From: Cardinalis cardinalis
Lineage: Eukaryota; Chordata; Aves; Passeriformes; Cardinalidae
Length of the DNA stretch: 64,000 nt
Assembly (NCBI GenBank): GCA_014549065.1
Contig: JACDOX010000008.1
Location: 5,125,922-5,189,921, forward strand
Direction: 5' to 3'
Shown: in pieces, positions 1 to 11,997 of the stretch
How the letters are laid out: the number at the start of each line of letters is the position of its first letter
How positions within the stretch are numbered: the stretch's first letter is position 1
The notes under the pieces: model-generated
Databases searched by the model: none
What the model was told of the DNA's origin: nothing
The model's input: only the letters and a program-made list of their open reading frames with translations
Translations under genes and position numbers: made by a program

Positions 1-3000
1 TCTAGTGGATACTCTCTTTGAAATTAGCTCTTCAGCTTATGACTGAGTAAAAATCTTTGGCCTAATGCAGAGAGGCTTCACCTCTTGAGAATCTTGACCA
101 AAACCTTTGTCTGGATCCTTCATTGCCATTCTAATGTTCTGTTGTTAGCTATGCAAAACCAGGGCTAATGCTGCACTCTTACTATAATGTCATGTTTAAA
201 GAATAATGATGTTAGAGTGAGAGCTGTTCAATTAAAATTCTGATCACATATTGAGTCCTGAAAGAGACAGCTACTAATGCACAAGTAATAGAACTATATG
301 TTATATATGTACTGTCTGGTTTTTTTATTAAACAGGAGAGTAATGCCAGGCAGTATATTAGCAGCAGTTANCAGCTTTCACATTTTGTTTGACAGATTAC
401 TAATTGCTCTATTTTAAGCAATTNTTTTCAAAGTAGATGACACAAATAAGTGACTTTTGCTGTTTATTTGGAGTCTGCTTCTTTAATCTAAAGTAATTTA
501 GGGAACACCCAATACTGGATGGTTAAGACAGTAAGACAGCTTTATTTTGTATAAAAGATTTCATGCAGATTGTATCCCCAGATGCCTTATGGTTTTGTCA
601 TATGGTCTGTTTAAAAAAATAACAAAACANCAAAACACCAAAAAGAGATGAACCCAATCTGAAAGACCTGGATCTTGGTTGATGTGTCTATAATTTTGAA
701 GAGGGTGGTCATGACAGCAGCTTAGGAGTACATTTGGCTATGAAGGACAAACCAGCACTACATGCAATGGTATCACTTTCTCAGTGATAAAGAAAGGAAC
801 TTCGTTTGAAGCAAGGGGAGACAAGAAATGCTTCCAGATTTTCTAAAGCAAGTGATTTGCTGGAATGTAAGTAAAGAACTGTTCCAGATGGCAGGGTTTG
901 CAGAGAGAGATGCTACTGTAGTTAACAGCAACAAGATGAATTATATGGGCCAACAAGAACCAAATGTTAAATCAAAATGGAGAACAGAGAGTTTGTAGAT
1001 GCTGAATGTGCGGTCATGAGCTCCAGCTTGAAATCATTGTGACTTGATGTTCAGTTCTGATCAGTTTGAGAGTAGTGCACCATGGTCATGCTTTTGTGCA
1101 AAAAGGAAGAATGAAAGGTATCACTGTTNATGAAGCCAGCAAGCTGAAATCTAAAAGGGGGGAGGTGGGATCAAGAGAGAAAAGGAAGGTAATGGTAAAG
1201 TCCAAGACCNTAAGATATAGAGTTGCAGGCATAAAAGTGAAGGAAAAAATAGTGGCCTTTTGTGTTGTCAAGACTTCAAGGAGTTTTNCAGCTTACCTTT
1301 CAATTGATCTATCTTTGTCTTGAAAAGTCATGAGAGGCCAAAGGTGATCACACACATCATTTGCAAGTTTAGGATGTTTTTCAAACCCTGGTGACCAGTG
1401 AAACCCCTGAATAGAGTGGTTCTCTCAGCCCTTTCTCTCCTGGTTGACATGGCTGTTTGNTCATCATAGTCAGAAGATTTGGGGGTTTGAAAGACACAGG
1501 TGTTGCAGCGTGGGGATTGAATCAGAGGATTCCACATACAGATATGTGTGAAATAACCAAATGNCTTTGCAAGTTGTCTTCTAACATCTGTGGGTCTCTG
1601 AAATTGTTTGTGTAGGAATTTAGGGGACAAGGCAAAGGCTACATTTTTACAGTTGTTAGGCTGGAAGATGAGCGAATTCCCCTGTCCATCTTCCTACATT
1701 TGTGTATGCACATCAGAAGCACAGAAACAAAGTTATATATGAGAAAGGACTGAAAGATAGAGTTACCATTTTAATACCATCAAATAGAAAACGTGCAGGT
1801 GAAAATGTTTTGCTGTTTGCACTCTCTGATTTTTCATTCTGTTCATTTATTTTGGTGTCTGGATCTATATGAATTGCTGCTGCTCTGGGAACTGTTGCAT
1901 CTTATGTGTCTGAATTGTGCATTCATGCCTAGCCTAGATCAAAACATGAAATCATTATTATCTGTGAATTTCTTGTATATTTGGCTTGTTAGTGGGCCAG
2001 AGAGCTGGCCTATAACTGCCACCACTGGTCTGTAAATTACTATTAAACTACTGGTAGAAATAATCTAGGTAGTAAGGCTGGTAATAAACTGCATTTTAAT
2101 GTTATTCAGTATCAGCAGTGTTTTACCACTCATTNCTTGAGAAAAAATTATGAAATATGGTTCCTGCTAAAGGCACAATATGCAGTTCACCATTGGTGTA
2201 CAAGTAGTACACCAGTTTATAGTACTGTAGGGAAAAAAGGTAGTTTAAAGAATATGAGTAATGCAATGAAAGATTTCAAAAGTNAAACGAGGTCATTACA
2301 TCAATAAACAGTCTGAAATGTTTGGCCTTTGCAGTGATGTGGAGAGCTTGCTTCTTCCTTTTTCATCCCTGCTCTGCNTAGGCCTAAGTTCTGTGTGTTT
2401 CAGTTCTGTGCCTTCCAGAGTTTGTAGAGATTTCTAAAACACACTACAAGGAAAATGAAAAGCCTGAGGATTTCATAGGGATGGCAGGAATTTTCACTAC
2501 TGGCACTGTGAAGAATCCTGATTGATTTCACATTCCCTGCCTTCCCAGGAGCACTCACCACATTACAGAGTAACAGCTGACAAGAACCAATTATAAGTGT
2601 AAAAAAAAAAAAGACTTTTATGCGTCCTTCTACGATAAGCAGAACAAAACCAGAACATGATATTCATGCATTTTGCCAAAATACAGTCAAATCTGAAAAG
2701 GAAATGTTTTAACTTGTTACCAACTTAATGGCCTGTCTACAAAAATTGTGGCTTGGAACCTGTTAGAGGCCAAAAGTTATCTCTGAAACTGTAGGCTTTA
2801 TTATGAGTTTGCNGAACACATTACTGCAGTGTCAGTAGTGAGAAACAAGATAATGAATGCATTTCAAGTACAATGTTATTAATAAAGCATTACTCTGTCC
2901 CTTTTTTCTTTAAGCTGTGCTGTAAGAGGTCAATTCTTGCCCTCCTGCCCCTTTTTTAGCTATTAGTGGGACAAATGCATGGTGCTGNTGGTGTTAACAA

Positions 3001-3759
3001 GCAACTCCAACAACACATTAATGCCATCTGCTTTCCCATTGAAAGGCCTTGTGTTTTCTCCAGCATGACCTGCTGAAATGGTAAATGCCAACATGTGGTC
3101 TCTTGGGCCATCCCATCTTCCAGTCTTGTGATTTTTTTGGCCNTCCTTCTCCTCCTTGTGGGAGGATTGTATATCCATCCCAGTAAAAATTCAAGATTTG
3201 CAGTTAGTATCTTCACTTNGTAAAGTTATAAAGTCTGCCCTTGCATGAAGAATTTCTCTTTTTCAAGCTCATCAGGCAGTTACTTAAGTGCTCTTACTTT
3301 GTTTTCTTCTGTGGCTCTGTTTCTGCACCCTTAAGACAATTGTGGAGATGAGNATGACCAGATTCAGCCAACCCTGGTGCTTCCTGGTGTCGATCCGTGT
3401 AGGGTCTTGGGGGAAGCAGGTGGGCGTCTCAGAATCGGTCACTTTCTGCAGCAATATGGGGTGTTTGAGTAGGTGGGCTAGAGGCCACAAGTTAAACCTA
3501 AACTTAGTTTTATGATGCTGTTTTTAAGGGAAGAAAAAAGCAAGGCTGTCCTGAAGGCATTAGGGGAGCAGAGAGTGAGACTATTCTTGTTGGTTTGAGA
3601 AGTACTGCAGTATCTTTATTTCAGAAAAACATGTGGAAGCAAGTGACTAAGAGTGAATATTTTGTACTTCTATGGCATCCTTGATCTTCAGTGACACAAA
3701 TTTTATGGCTGTTTTTCTCTTTAACTCAAAAGTACCCTGCAGGTATTGACAAATATTTT
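1..3759. other. Non-coding, probably intronic DNA
   Basis: No exon, RNA gene or recognisable transposable element was found here. Open frames are short (up to 100 codons), rich in Cys, Ser and Leu, contain masked bases and have no splice or family support. The sequence is AT-leaning and CpG-poor, as is usual for a long vertebrate intron. Assignment to the RGS6 locus is inferred from the exon at 50071-50170. Confidence 0.6.
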
Positions 3760-4245
3760 CACAGAATGATAGAATAGTTTTCAGTTGGAAGGAACTTCAA
3801 AGTTCATTTAGTCCAATCACCCTGCAATAAGCAGGAACATCCTCAACTAGAAGATTGCTCAGAGCCCCACCCAACCTGACCTTTAATGTTTTCAGGGATG
3901 GAGCATCCAACACTTCTCTGGGCAACCTGGACCCGTGTCTCACTACCCTATTGTACAAAAATTCTTCCTTATATCTAGTTTAAGTCCACTCTCTTTTAGT
4001 TTAAAACCATTAGCCTTTGTCTTATTGCTACAGCTTTTCTTAAAAAATNTGTTCTCTTCTTTCTTGTGAGTCCATTTTAACTACTGAAAGATCACAGTAA
4101 GGTGTCCCTGTAGCCTTCCCTTCTCCAGGCTGAACAGCCACAGCTCTGTCAGCCTTCCTTCATAGGANAGGTGCTCCAGTCCTCTGATCATCTTCATGGC
4201 TCTCCTCTGGGCTCATTCCAATGTCCTTCCTGTGCTGAGGATCTG
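3760..4245 (-). mobile_element. CR1 LINE, truncated 3' end
   Basis: Read on the plus strand, this stretch begins with the reverse complement of the CR1 tail (ACAGAATGATAGAATAG) and continues through the usual CR1 3' landmarks in inverted order: a 'ggaaggaac' block, a 'cccacccaacctgacc' block, a 'ctgggcaacctgg' block, and a 'cttccc ttctccaggctgaa' block near 4118-4138. The element is therefore inserted in minus orientation and is 5' truncated, as nearly all CR1 copies are. Many substitutions mark it as old. It carries no intact ORF. The upstream edge near 4245 is set where similarity to the remembered CR1 pattern fades and is good to a few tens of bases. Confidence 0.9.
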
Positions 4246-7200
4246 TCCCTTTTGTAACTCTGCTCTCTAAACTTCTGGTACCCTGTTTCTGAAGAGCTTG
4301 GCAGAAATAAGTCTGCTGTCAGAAGGTGCTACATGAAGGTGCCAGGCAGGCAGAGCAGTCCCTGCTTCCTGTGATCTCCACCTGCAGACAGCCACCACTG
4401 TGGGTCTTTGCCTGGGTGATGTATTTTTCCCAGGGGAGATCATCCTGGTACTGATTAATATTGCAAATTACTCCCTCTTCACTGGCAAGCTGTCGACCAC
4501 AAGGTTGTCATGGGGGGTTAGGATTAGCTTTGGCAGATNGCATTGTTTTTTTCAAATCTTCCACATTGAGGACATAAGAAAAATAAACAGCAAAGATTGC
4601 TTGTATTATCATTGACATTATGTGTTTCTTTTGATAGAAAATTTTCCTGAATTTTTTCAAAGTGTTGGCTTTCAGAGGTTGCACAGGTCCAAATTAAATT
4701 TATTCTTGAGTAGATTTATATNATTACTGTATCTTTGGTGAGATGGAGCTGCTAAGGCTCAGAATAAGGTGAATGCTGTGTGAATAGTAGGAAATCACCA
4801 CCTTACTATGGTAGGGAAAAAGGAGAAGCAACATCGCTTATCACTGGATTGAAATCCTGCAATGCATGGTCATGGTTCAATTTTGATACAGTACTTGAAA
4901 TTTTGGTCCTTCTTAAAGAGGATAACNAAGAAATGTGAGGCAAAACCCTCAAAGCCTGTGTTGGTAGTAATTATCTGATGATACTTAGTTCCCTCCCTGC
5001 CTTTCCCTCAGTGTGCAACTAATGGAGTTTCCCTTGAACCTNGTCACTTGTATTTTCCAAACAAATCTATAAGCTTGGCATTTTTGAGCTCTTACAGTCT
5101 ATTTAACTGGATTGAAAGAGGCCAGCTGATTGAAGAGGTCTGGAATACACACACAGGCCCATCAATAGACCACATTACCACATGAGCATCGCTTCCTCAG
5201 GAACAATTTAGTCTGAAAATATCTCCCTTGAGCAGAGATTTATTTGCATAACTATTCAGATGACATACCTCAATGATAATTGTAACACTTTTGATAAGAT
5301 CTGAAGAAAGACAATAATCCTGTTCGGATTCACTAGTAGTGCAGCCAGTCAGGGAATTTCCTTGTGGAATGGGAGACTTCTAATGGTGAGGCTGACAAAA
5401 AAAATGAAGCTGAAATAAAACTTGGTGTTAGGGGAAAAAAACATTTTGGATCATGCAAAACTGAGGACCTGAATGGGGACATAATTTCACGGTTTTGCTG
5501 ACAATACCACCTGATGGATACCAGCTTTCCCCAGGCTATCCTTTCTTCTTTACTTGACTGTGACCACTTCAAGGGGTGGCAGAGATGTCAGCATGTTTAG
5601 ACCACTCCATATTTCACCACCTTGCAGAAGCTGACAGTCAAGAGTACCAAACATGGAGATAGGTTTGGAATCATATCACTGTTCCTGAACTTTAAACTGA
5701 TACTAAAAATAGCTTGCAATCGCAGGAAGAAGTTTGATGTCTTGCATCTGGTATTTGTGACCAACCCTTTTGGGAACACGGGCTAGCAGCTGAAACCAGA
5801 TGCCTGGCACTGGGTGAGAACTTCTCTCAATCATGCAGTTGTAAGTGCACCTTTTTTCCCCCCCAGACGTTTCTTATCTTTGAATTTTATACATCTGTAT
5901 AAAATTCAGGTTTTTTTTTGTTCTTAAGGATCATCAGGAAGACTCCATCAGCAAGGCCTGTCAGCATTTTGCTATAGAGATGGGAGGTGGAAAAGAAAGT
6001 GGGCTGTTAACAGTAGAAAGCTTCCTGGTGCCATGCAGGATATCAGGTTTGTGGTGTGCAATCCCATTCCANGACTGAACTCAAACTTGTTTATTTAGTC
6101 CCATGCATGTAGGTATGACTGGAAAGACATGTTTCACACAAGGTACTGAACAGGCTTTTGTTGCTTTTAAGTGGCCCTATGCTCTGTGCTCACCACAGCA
6201 AACCCCCACGATGTTAAAGCACTCTGTGCACATCCGTGTGCACCCTTGAGANGCGTTGGTATGTAGAGATAATGACTTCACATCTCTAGAGTGTGGACCT
6301 CTCAACAATTTTTATAATAGCATTTTAACAATTCACTTAGAGCCTCCAATCTTTTTAGCAATAAAATCCATCACTTGCTCAGCATGTGGCCTTTTATGCA
6401 GCAGTCTTACTTAAAATCACTACTTATCCAGCTATTATTTTTTTCACATGGTTCACAGCCAGTATTAAAAAGTATAATGTCCACTTTCCAAGTAAATAGA
6501 AAAATCCTTCTGCCCCTGTTTCCTTTTGATAACTCTAGGGTATTATCATCATATCTGAGCTTTTTATTTTCCTAGTAATAGCAATGTTTCAGTTCACCTT
6601 CAGGTTTAAATACAGATGGAAATTCACATATTTGCTAGTGTTACTCAGTGAAGTCTATCATAGTGTTTATCATATCCAGCTATCTAGCAGCTGGGAAGCA
6701 GAAACATTCTCCTCTTAATAGTACCAACAGTTGCTGGAAGAGACTGGTCGCTCCTTTACAAAGAATCAAGTATTTCACCTTATATTTGATATCCTGCAAT
6801 TTGGACCATTAACAACAAGACATATCTGATGTTGTTCCATACACTAGTTCATAATTCTGAGTTGAAAATAAAAACGGAGGTGATGCATTTTCACATTTGT
6901 CAAGGGGTTCTTCTCCTGAATGAANAGGGAGAAGTGAGCTCCCTCCCAGCGATGTGGGCTTGGAGCTGAGCAGTTAGTGGTCCGTGCAGGTACTTGTTTT
7001 GCAAGCAGTTGCAAGATAGGGTGGCTGAGATCAAAGTTTTGTTCATAATGCATAAATCCCATCCATATTTCAGTGTTGAGACAAAACACATTTCAGTAAA
7101 TGATGGGGAGCAGACAAGGTTTATTGAGGCTTCAAAAGGAAGATCATGTATTCCTCCTGATTTCTTTAAGTGCTTATCTGTATNACTGGTTACATTTATG

Positions 7201-9102
7201 TGCATTTACTTGCCATGTTCTAATGCAGAAATAGTGGTGAGATGTTGTCATCCAGCAATGTGGTCCCCTATTACCACTCTTAGAAGTTTGTGTTTGCAGT
7301 TTATGTGTCTCTCCATCNCTTTTATGGAGGCTGGCAGGGAAGGCTGCCATGGAAAAGCCAAGAGGTGTTTCTTGCAGCCTTCCACCATTTGTTCACTGCT
7401 CTCCATCATCTCAGGTATATTCCTTCACTGTGCCCCAAGGGACTGTGATAGCTTGTTTCCTACAGCCTGAGTCAGAAAAATACTCACTACCTCAGGTAGT
7501 TACTGCTGCTGAGATGCAGGGAGCAACCTAGCTGGCAGTAGTTAGTGTTGCAGAAGAGCAATTAGCAGTCAAAGATGACAAGGTTTCATGAATAAGTTTG
7601 TTACAGAGGAAATGGAAATATTGGCTTGGAACCCATTTTATCTAAGAGCCGGCACAACTTAGTAACAGCAAAGGAAAATGAAAGAACAGGGGAACAAGCC
7701 CTAGATTATAATAGTTCTCAGTCTGGGACTAGGGTGGATCTTAGGACATATCTTAGTCAACATCTTGCTTAAGTGCCTTCAGATCTGCTCCTTCGAAATG
7801 TTAAAATAACAATAAAAATTACACAACATGATTTTATAATTCCCCCTTCCCCCCCATATTTTTCTGTAAGTGTGCCTATCCATAAGATAATGCTTTTACC
7901 TGTCAGATTCTTGCATTCAGCCTGGGATCTATAAAGGGAACTGAGGTGTTTGGGGTTTTTGACTGTTTTTTCCCCTTATATGTGTGTTCGTTATTAACAG
8001 TAATAAAATTACCTCCATAATATTTTGTGCCATAGTTAGCAAAGATGCAGTAATCCAACTTTTATGGCCACTGGCCATCAGCATTGCTTGTATACAGATT
8101 TAGGAGCTTTCACTTATTTCAGGTACCATATGTTTAACCATATGTTTTGATTTGAGTACTGTGAAGTTATCCCCTGACCAAGCATTCAGATACCTTATTT
8201 GCATACAAGTTGTGGTTTTTTAGTGAAACAGCTTACAGCTCAGGCCACAGGAAATGGGGCTGGGATTTGAGAGCCACTTGGATGGCAATTGTTCCCTTTG
8301 CTAATTGAAAGGGAGATTACAAACTCTAGTGCTTCACTGTTCATTACCATCATCTGCCAACAGAGTGGCTGTTTATCTGTACATTCTGAGCTCTCTCTCA
8401 TTTTCTTTTTAAAAATTATACTGTGTTTGTTCTCACATTCTCCATTTGGCTAGAATAAAAACTACTCAGCAGTATGTCAGAGCATGTCAGGTCTTTCCCA
8501 GATCATTTTTATGGTGGTAAGTTGATATAAAAAATAGTACTGGTCTGCTGTGGGAACATTTATTAATGTATGCCCTGAGCCACTCTAATCAGACATGCTA
8601 TGACTTTTTGGACTGTACAAAGTGCTGCAGGACATGAAAAGNAAAGCTTCTGTATAGTCACGCAACTGTTCAGAACTGTAGAGGCTAAAAATTAGACAAA
8701 TACACCAAGCCATTTTACCAAGTCCCCTCAAGTCCATCCATTTTGCTCCTTGCAGTTTTGTTTGCCTCTGTTTTATGCAGTCTTATCCAGAACGCATCAC
8801 ATCTGGAATTTTGCTGCTCCCCTTGGGAGGCCACCAGAGGCCAGGNCATCTTGCTGTTAGAGCACCTTGGATGACACCTTCTGAGAACTGTGCTCCTTAG
8901 CTACTGTGCTGCTTCTCTGGGGTGAGCACTGCCTGCTCATTTCCAGGTGTAACTGCAGAACTTGCCAATCTACCAGATTAGGCTTCCTTTTTGAAAATAT
9001 GCTTGGGAGGAATTGGTTCAAAATATGGAAGTTATACATTGCATGCTTTGTTTTTTTAAGGTGTTTTTTCAATTTACTGTAAATGTAATGTTTAAAATTT
9101 CA
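4246..9102. other. Non-coding, probably intronic DNA
   Basis: No exon or RNA gene was recognised. The 158-codon plus frame at 6994-7470 has a random-looking composition. Octamer-type ATTTGCAT sites occur at 5242-5249 and 8197-8204 inside AT-rich stretches. A small inverted repeat, CCCTTT with AAAGGG and an 8-base loop, lies at 8294-8313 and overlaps a CTAATTG core. These could belong to conserved non-coding elements, but nothing in the sequence proves it. Confidence 0.55.
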
Positions 9103-9495
9103 TTATAAAATTACTGTTCGGTTGCACTTGCCATTATCACTCAAACCAACCACAATTCCATCTTTTTCATCAGTATGTGTAAAGAGTNGGGGACTCTGAA
9201 GAACCTCTGCCAAAGTAGCTCTTTGTACAGGTATGACTGCAGGCATATACTTAAAACCGGGTATTGGAAAGCTTCTTGTAATGACAAAGGCATCTAAACC
9301 AAGGGAGAACAGTTTTCTTCTCTCTTCATCCTCCTTTATTCTTTTGCAGAAATAATTACCACTGAGCTGTAAAACAGCTGTTTCTCCCTTTTGAGATTTT
9401 GGTGGAAGTGTTTTGCAATGATAAGGCAGAACTATTTTCCTTATTTCGTAATTGACAGAAGTAGTGTCTATGTAAGTGACTTGTNAGTGGGACAA
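9103..9495 (-). CDS. Exon-like minus-strand ORF, unrecognised protein
   Basis: A minus-strand frame is open from at least 9552 down to a TAA at 9103-9105. A splice-acceptor-like sequence (pyrimidine-rich, ending CTCAG) occupies about 9496-9511. If it is used, it would give a last exon of about 131 codons including the stop, with no ATG needed. The translation looks more protein-like than the other open frames here. It has balanced charged, hydrophobic and aromatic residues, a basic-acidic run (KRIKEDEERRK) near residue 55, and a Pro-rich stretch (FPIPGFKYMPAVIPVQRA) near residue 80. I do not recognise the family. No AATAAA was seen in the first hundred bases after the stop, and no upstream exons were identified. 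It could be the 3' exon of a gene nested antisense in the RGS6 intron, a fragment of an old retrocopy, or chance. Two masked bases (9188 and 9485) fall in it; the TNA codon at 9485 would be a stop if N were A or G on the coding strand. Confidence 0.3.
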   Translation of the reverse strand: MSHXQVTYIDTTSVNYEIRKIVLPYHCKTLPPKSQKGETAVLQLSGNYFCKRIKEDEERRKLFSLGLDAFVITRSFPIPGFKYMPAVIPVQRATLAEVLQSPXLFTHTDEKDGIVVGLSDNGKCNRTVIL

Positions 9496-11981
9496 CTGAG
9501 AAAAGAATCCATTACATTTAGTTCCTATTAGTAGTAATAAGAGGGATAAAAGTTATGTTAGCCTATAAAGATCCTAATTAGCACTAGTGGCTTTGCTGTA
9601 CTGAGAACAACTTTGTGCAAATCCATGAATTTGATTGAGAGAATTGATTGATTGTTTCAAAGGAGCAAGGTTTTGAAGGGTAGGGAGATGTGTGTAAAAC
9701 ATGCAAGCAAAGAATGTGGTAAGGAAGCAGTGCAACTCCATAATGGGGTAGGAGATAGAAGTGAGGACTGCGGGAGTAGAAAAAGGGGAAATCTGGATCA
9801 TGTGTCATCTGCTTGAAATTTGAGCTCCAGTATCTGCTGCCGAGAGCAGTAGTGGACTAGGAGCCTGTTGTGCTAAGCACAGCACAAGCACAGAGCAAAA
9901 GCTAGTCCTTGGCTTAAAGGGGCAGAGCAAGGAAATGTGGCCATTGATGCTGTTCTCCTTCAGTTAGGCTCTGCAGGAGCCTCTCTCTGTTTATACTTTC
10001 TTGTTACCACTCCATTGCTTCCCTTTGCTTCCTTTTCCTGGAATGTAGGAAACTGAGGAAAGGTCTCCAAGATATACCAAACTCCAAAATGAAATCAGCT
10101 TAGGAAATTTCAGCAGAAGCTTGTCTAAATTGTCCTTTAAAACTTCCAGAATAGAATGGATGCTATTTCCAGATCCCTTCCAACTTGGGCTGTTCAGTGG
10201 TTCAGAGATTGTAGTCCAGACAGTCAGGGTTGTTCTTGCCCCTCCTATCCTCCTCCTCATGAGCCAGTGGGTTGTCTTTATGCTGCTAGTTTGTGACTAG
10301 CTCTAAATGTTGCTGATATGCAATATAGTTGGGGTATCAGAGATGCCTGAGCTTATTGCTGCGCTTGACCAGGAGATTGCTAGGTAATTCACGCTCCAGT
10401 AATACATTTCATTCCCTGCACTTGACGAAGTGAAGAAAAAAAGACGGTCACCTCACAGAAGTTGTAGCTGTAAGCTTCAATTTTTTGAATTTTAGGCTGA
10501 AAGTCAGCCAAAACCCACAAAAGCATTTAATCAGAAATATGTTAATTTATTCCTAGCCTCATGTGGAGGCAGGAATTTTGTAACCTACATCTTCATGAAG
10601 CATTTTGGTTTCTGCAGCAGTAAAATGCTCTGCTACTGTATTGCTAATGCTGCTTTGTTTAGGCAATTCAATAGCCTGAAAAGCAGAATAGCTCATGCAA
10701 CTTTCCCCACCTGNAGCAGAGATTCAGCACCTTCATCTTAATGAGGAAGCCTGTGGTGTGAGGATAGTGGAANACTGGAAATTGATGAATTAGGGATTTC
10801 CTCTTCTGTGTGGGAAATTACAGAACAAGCCCATCTGCCTTACATTAAACAAATGCTTCCTACTGGAAGAAGTAATTTTTAGCATGTGGGCATGAATTGT
10901 CNGTAATTCTGTGAATTATTTCAGCCCAACTGCTCCTGGCAGCAGAGGTCAAAGTACAGTGGTACCCATTCTCTCAGTCCATGTGCTCTACCCCTGCCAG
11001 GCCCTGGGGACATGTAATCTGCAACCACAACAAGTACTCAGTANATCATCTCTCCTGGCTCTCAGAATTACCATCAGGATGAAACCTAAATGTCTGTGTC
11101 TCATATAGCTAGTCTTGTTTGCTGGACAAACTGTTGTTATCAAGGGTTATAAAAGAGTCCTGCTCAGAGTAGTTGATGGTTTGAATTCAGTCAATTGAAC
11201 CTAGATTAATTGGTCTCAGGANTTGATTGTTTTCTCTCAAGAGTTTAAGATGTAATTCCCAGCTGCTGTACACAGTTTTGTGTATTTCAAATGCCATAGA
11301 AAGGTGAATATTCTCTCATCATTATCTAACAACTATATTGGTATTTAAATCCCACCTCCAAGAAAATAGCCTGATGAATTGTAATTTTGTGTTAAAATCT
11401 GAACTGCTTAATGAATTTGTTGCTCTCTGAGGGACGCCTCTTTGCTGTCATAAAATTGCTTACTGAGATGGAGTTAAATTTTCCTTCTGCATAAATGCAG
11501 TTTCCACTGCGTGGTAGGTCATGTAGATTAAGAAACATTTTCAGAAAGCTGAAAAACCACTCAGNACATTTATTCCCTGCAGTTGCTGTAAGGGCTGACA
11601 GAGTTGCCAACCAGGCTTACCTGTGAGCATCTTAATGAGGGCAACGAGAACAGAATCTGGATGTGCGTCATGCAGCCCAACACAGTGACGGCGGCACTCA
11701 GACCTCATCAGAGACCTGACAAATGCTTTGTGTTTTTAAGAACAATCTGGAAGGAAATGTATTGGTTCATGATGTTTGCCATTATTTGGTTGCAGTCAAT
11801 AAGTGTGTGTTTATTAGCTTGGGCCTACTGCTCTGAANAAGACTGATTGTCTCATTAAGGAAAATGAGTCACTGAGAATATTTTTTAATCATTTGCTATT
11901 TAAGTGGTGTCACTGTTTGCAGGTAGCTGTCAGTGGTGAAATTAAAGGACTTTTGAATATGAAAGCACAGTGGAGATGCAG

Positions 11982-11997
11982 GAAAGAAAGAAAGAAA
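11982..11997. repeat. (GAAA)4 microsatellite
   Basis: Four perfect GAAA units sit in a purine-rich context. The array is short and probably not very variable. Confidence 0.8.

Noticed and set aside
6994..7470. 158-codon plus-strand open frame
   Set aside because: Residue composition is Cys/Ser/Leu-rich and disordered, there is no recognisable domain, and no splice signals frame it. It is best explained as chance in intronic DNA.
10150..10205. Possible CR1 tail (a 'gatcccttccaacttggg' block)
   Set aside because: Only about 30 bases resemble CR1, and no other CR1 landmark lies upstream in the right order.
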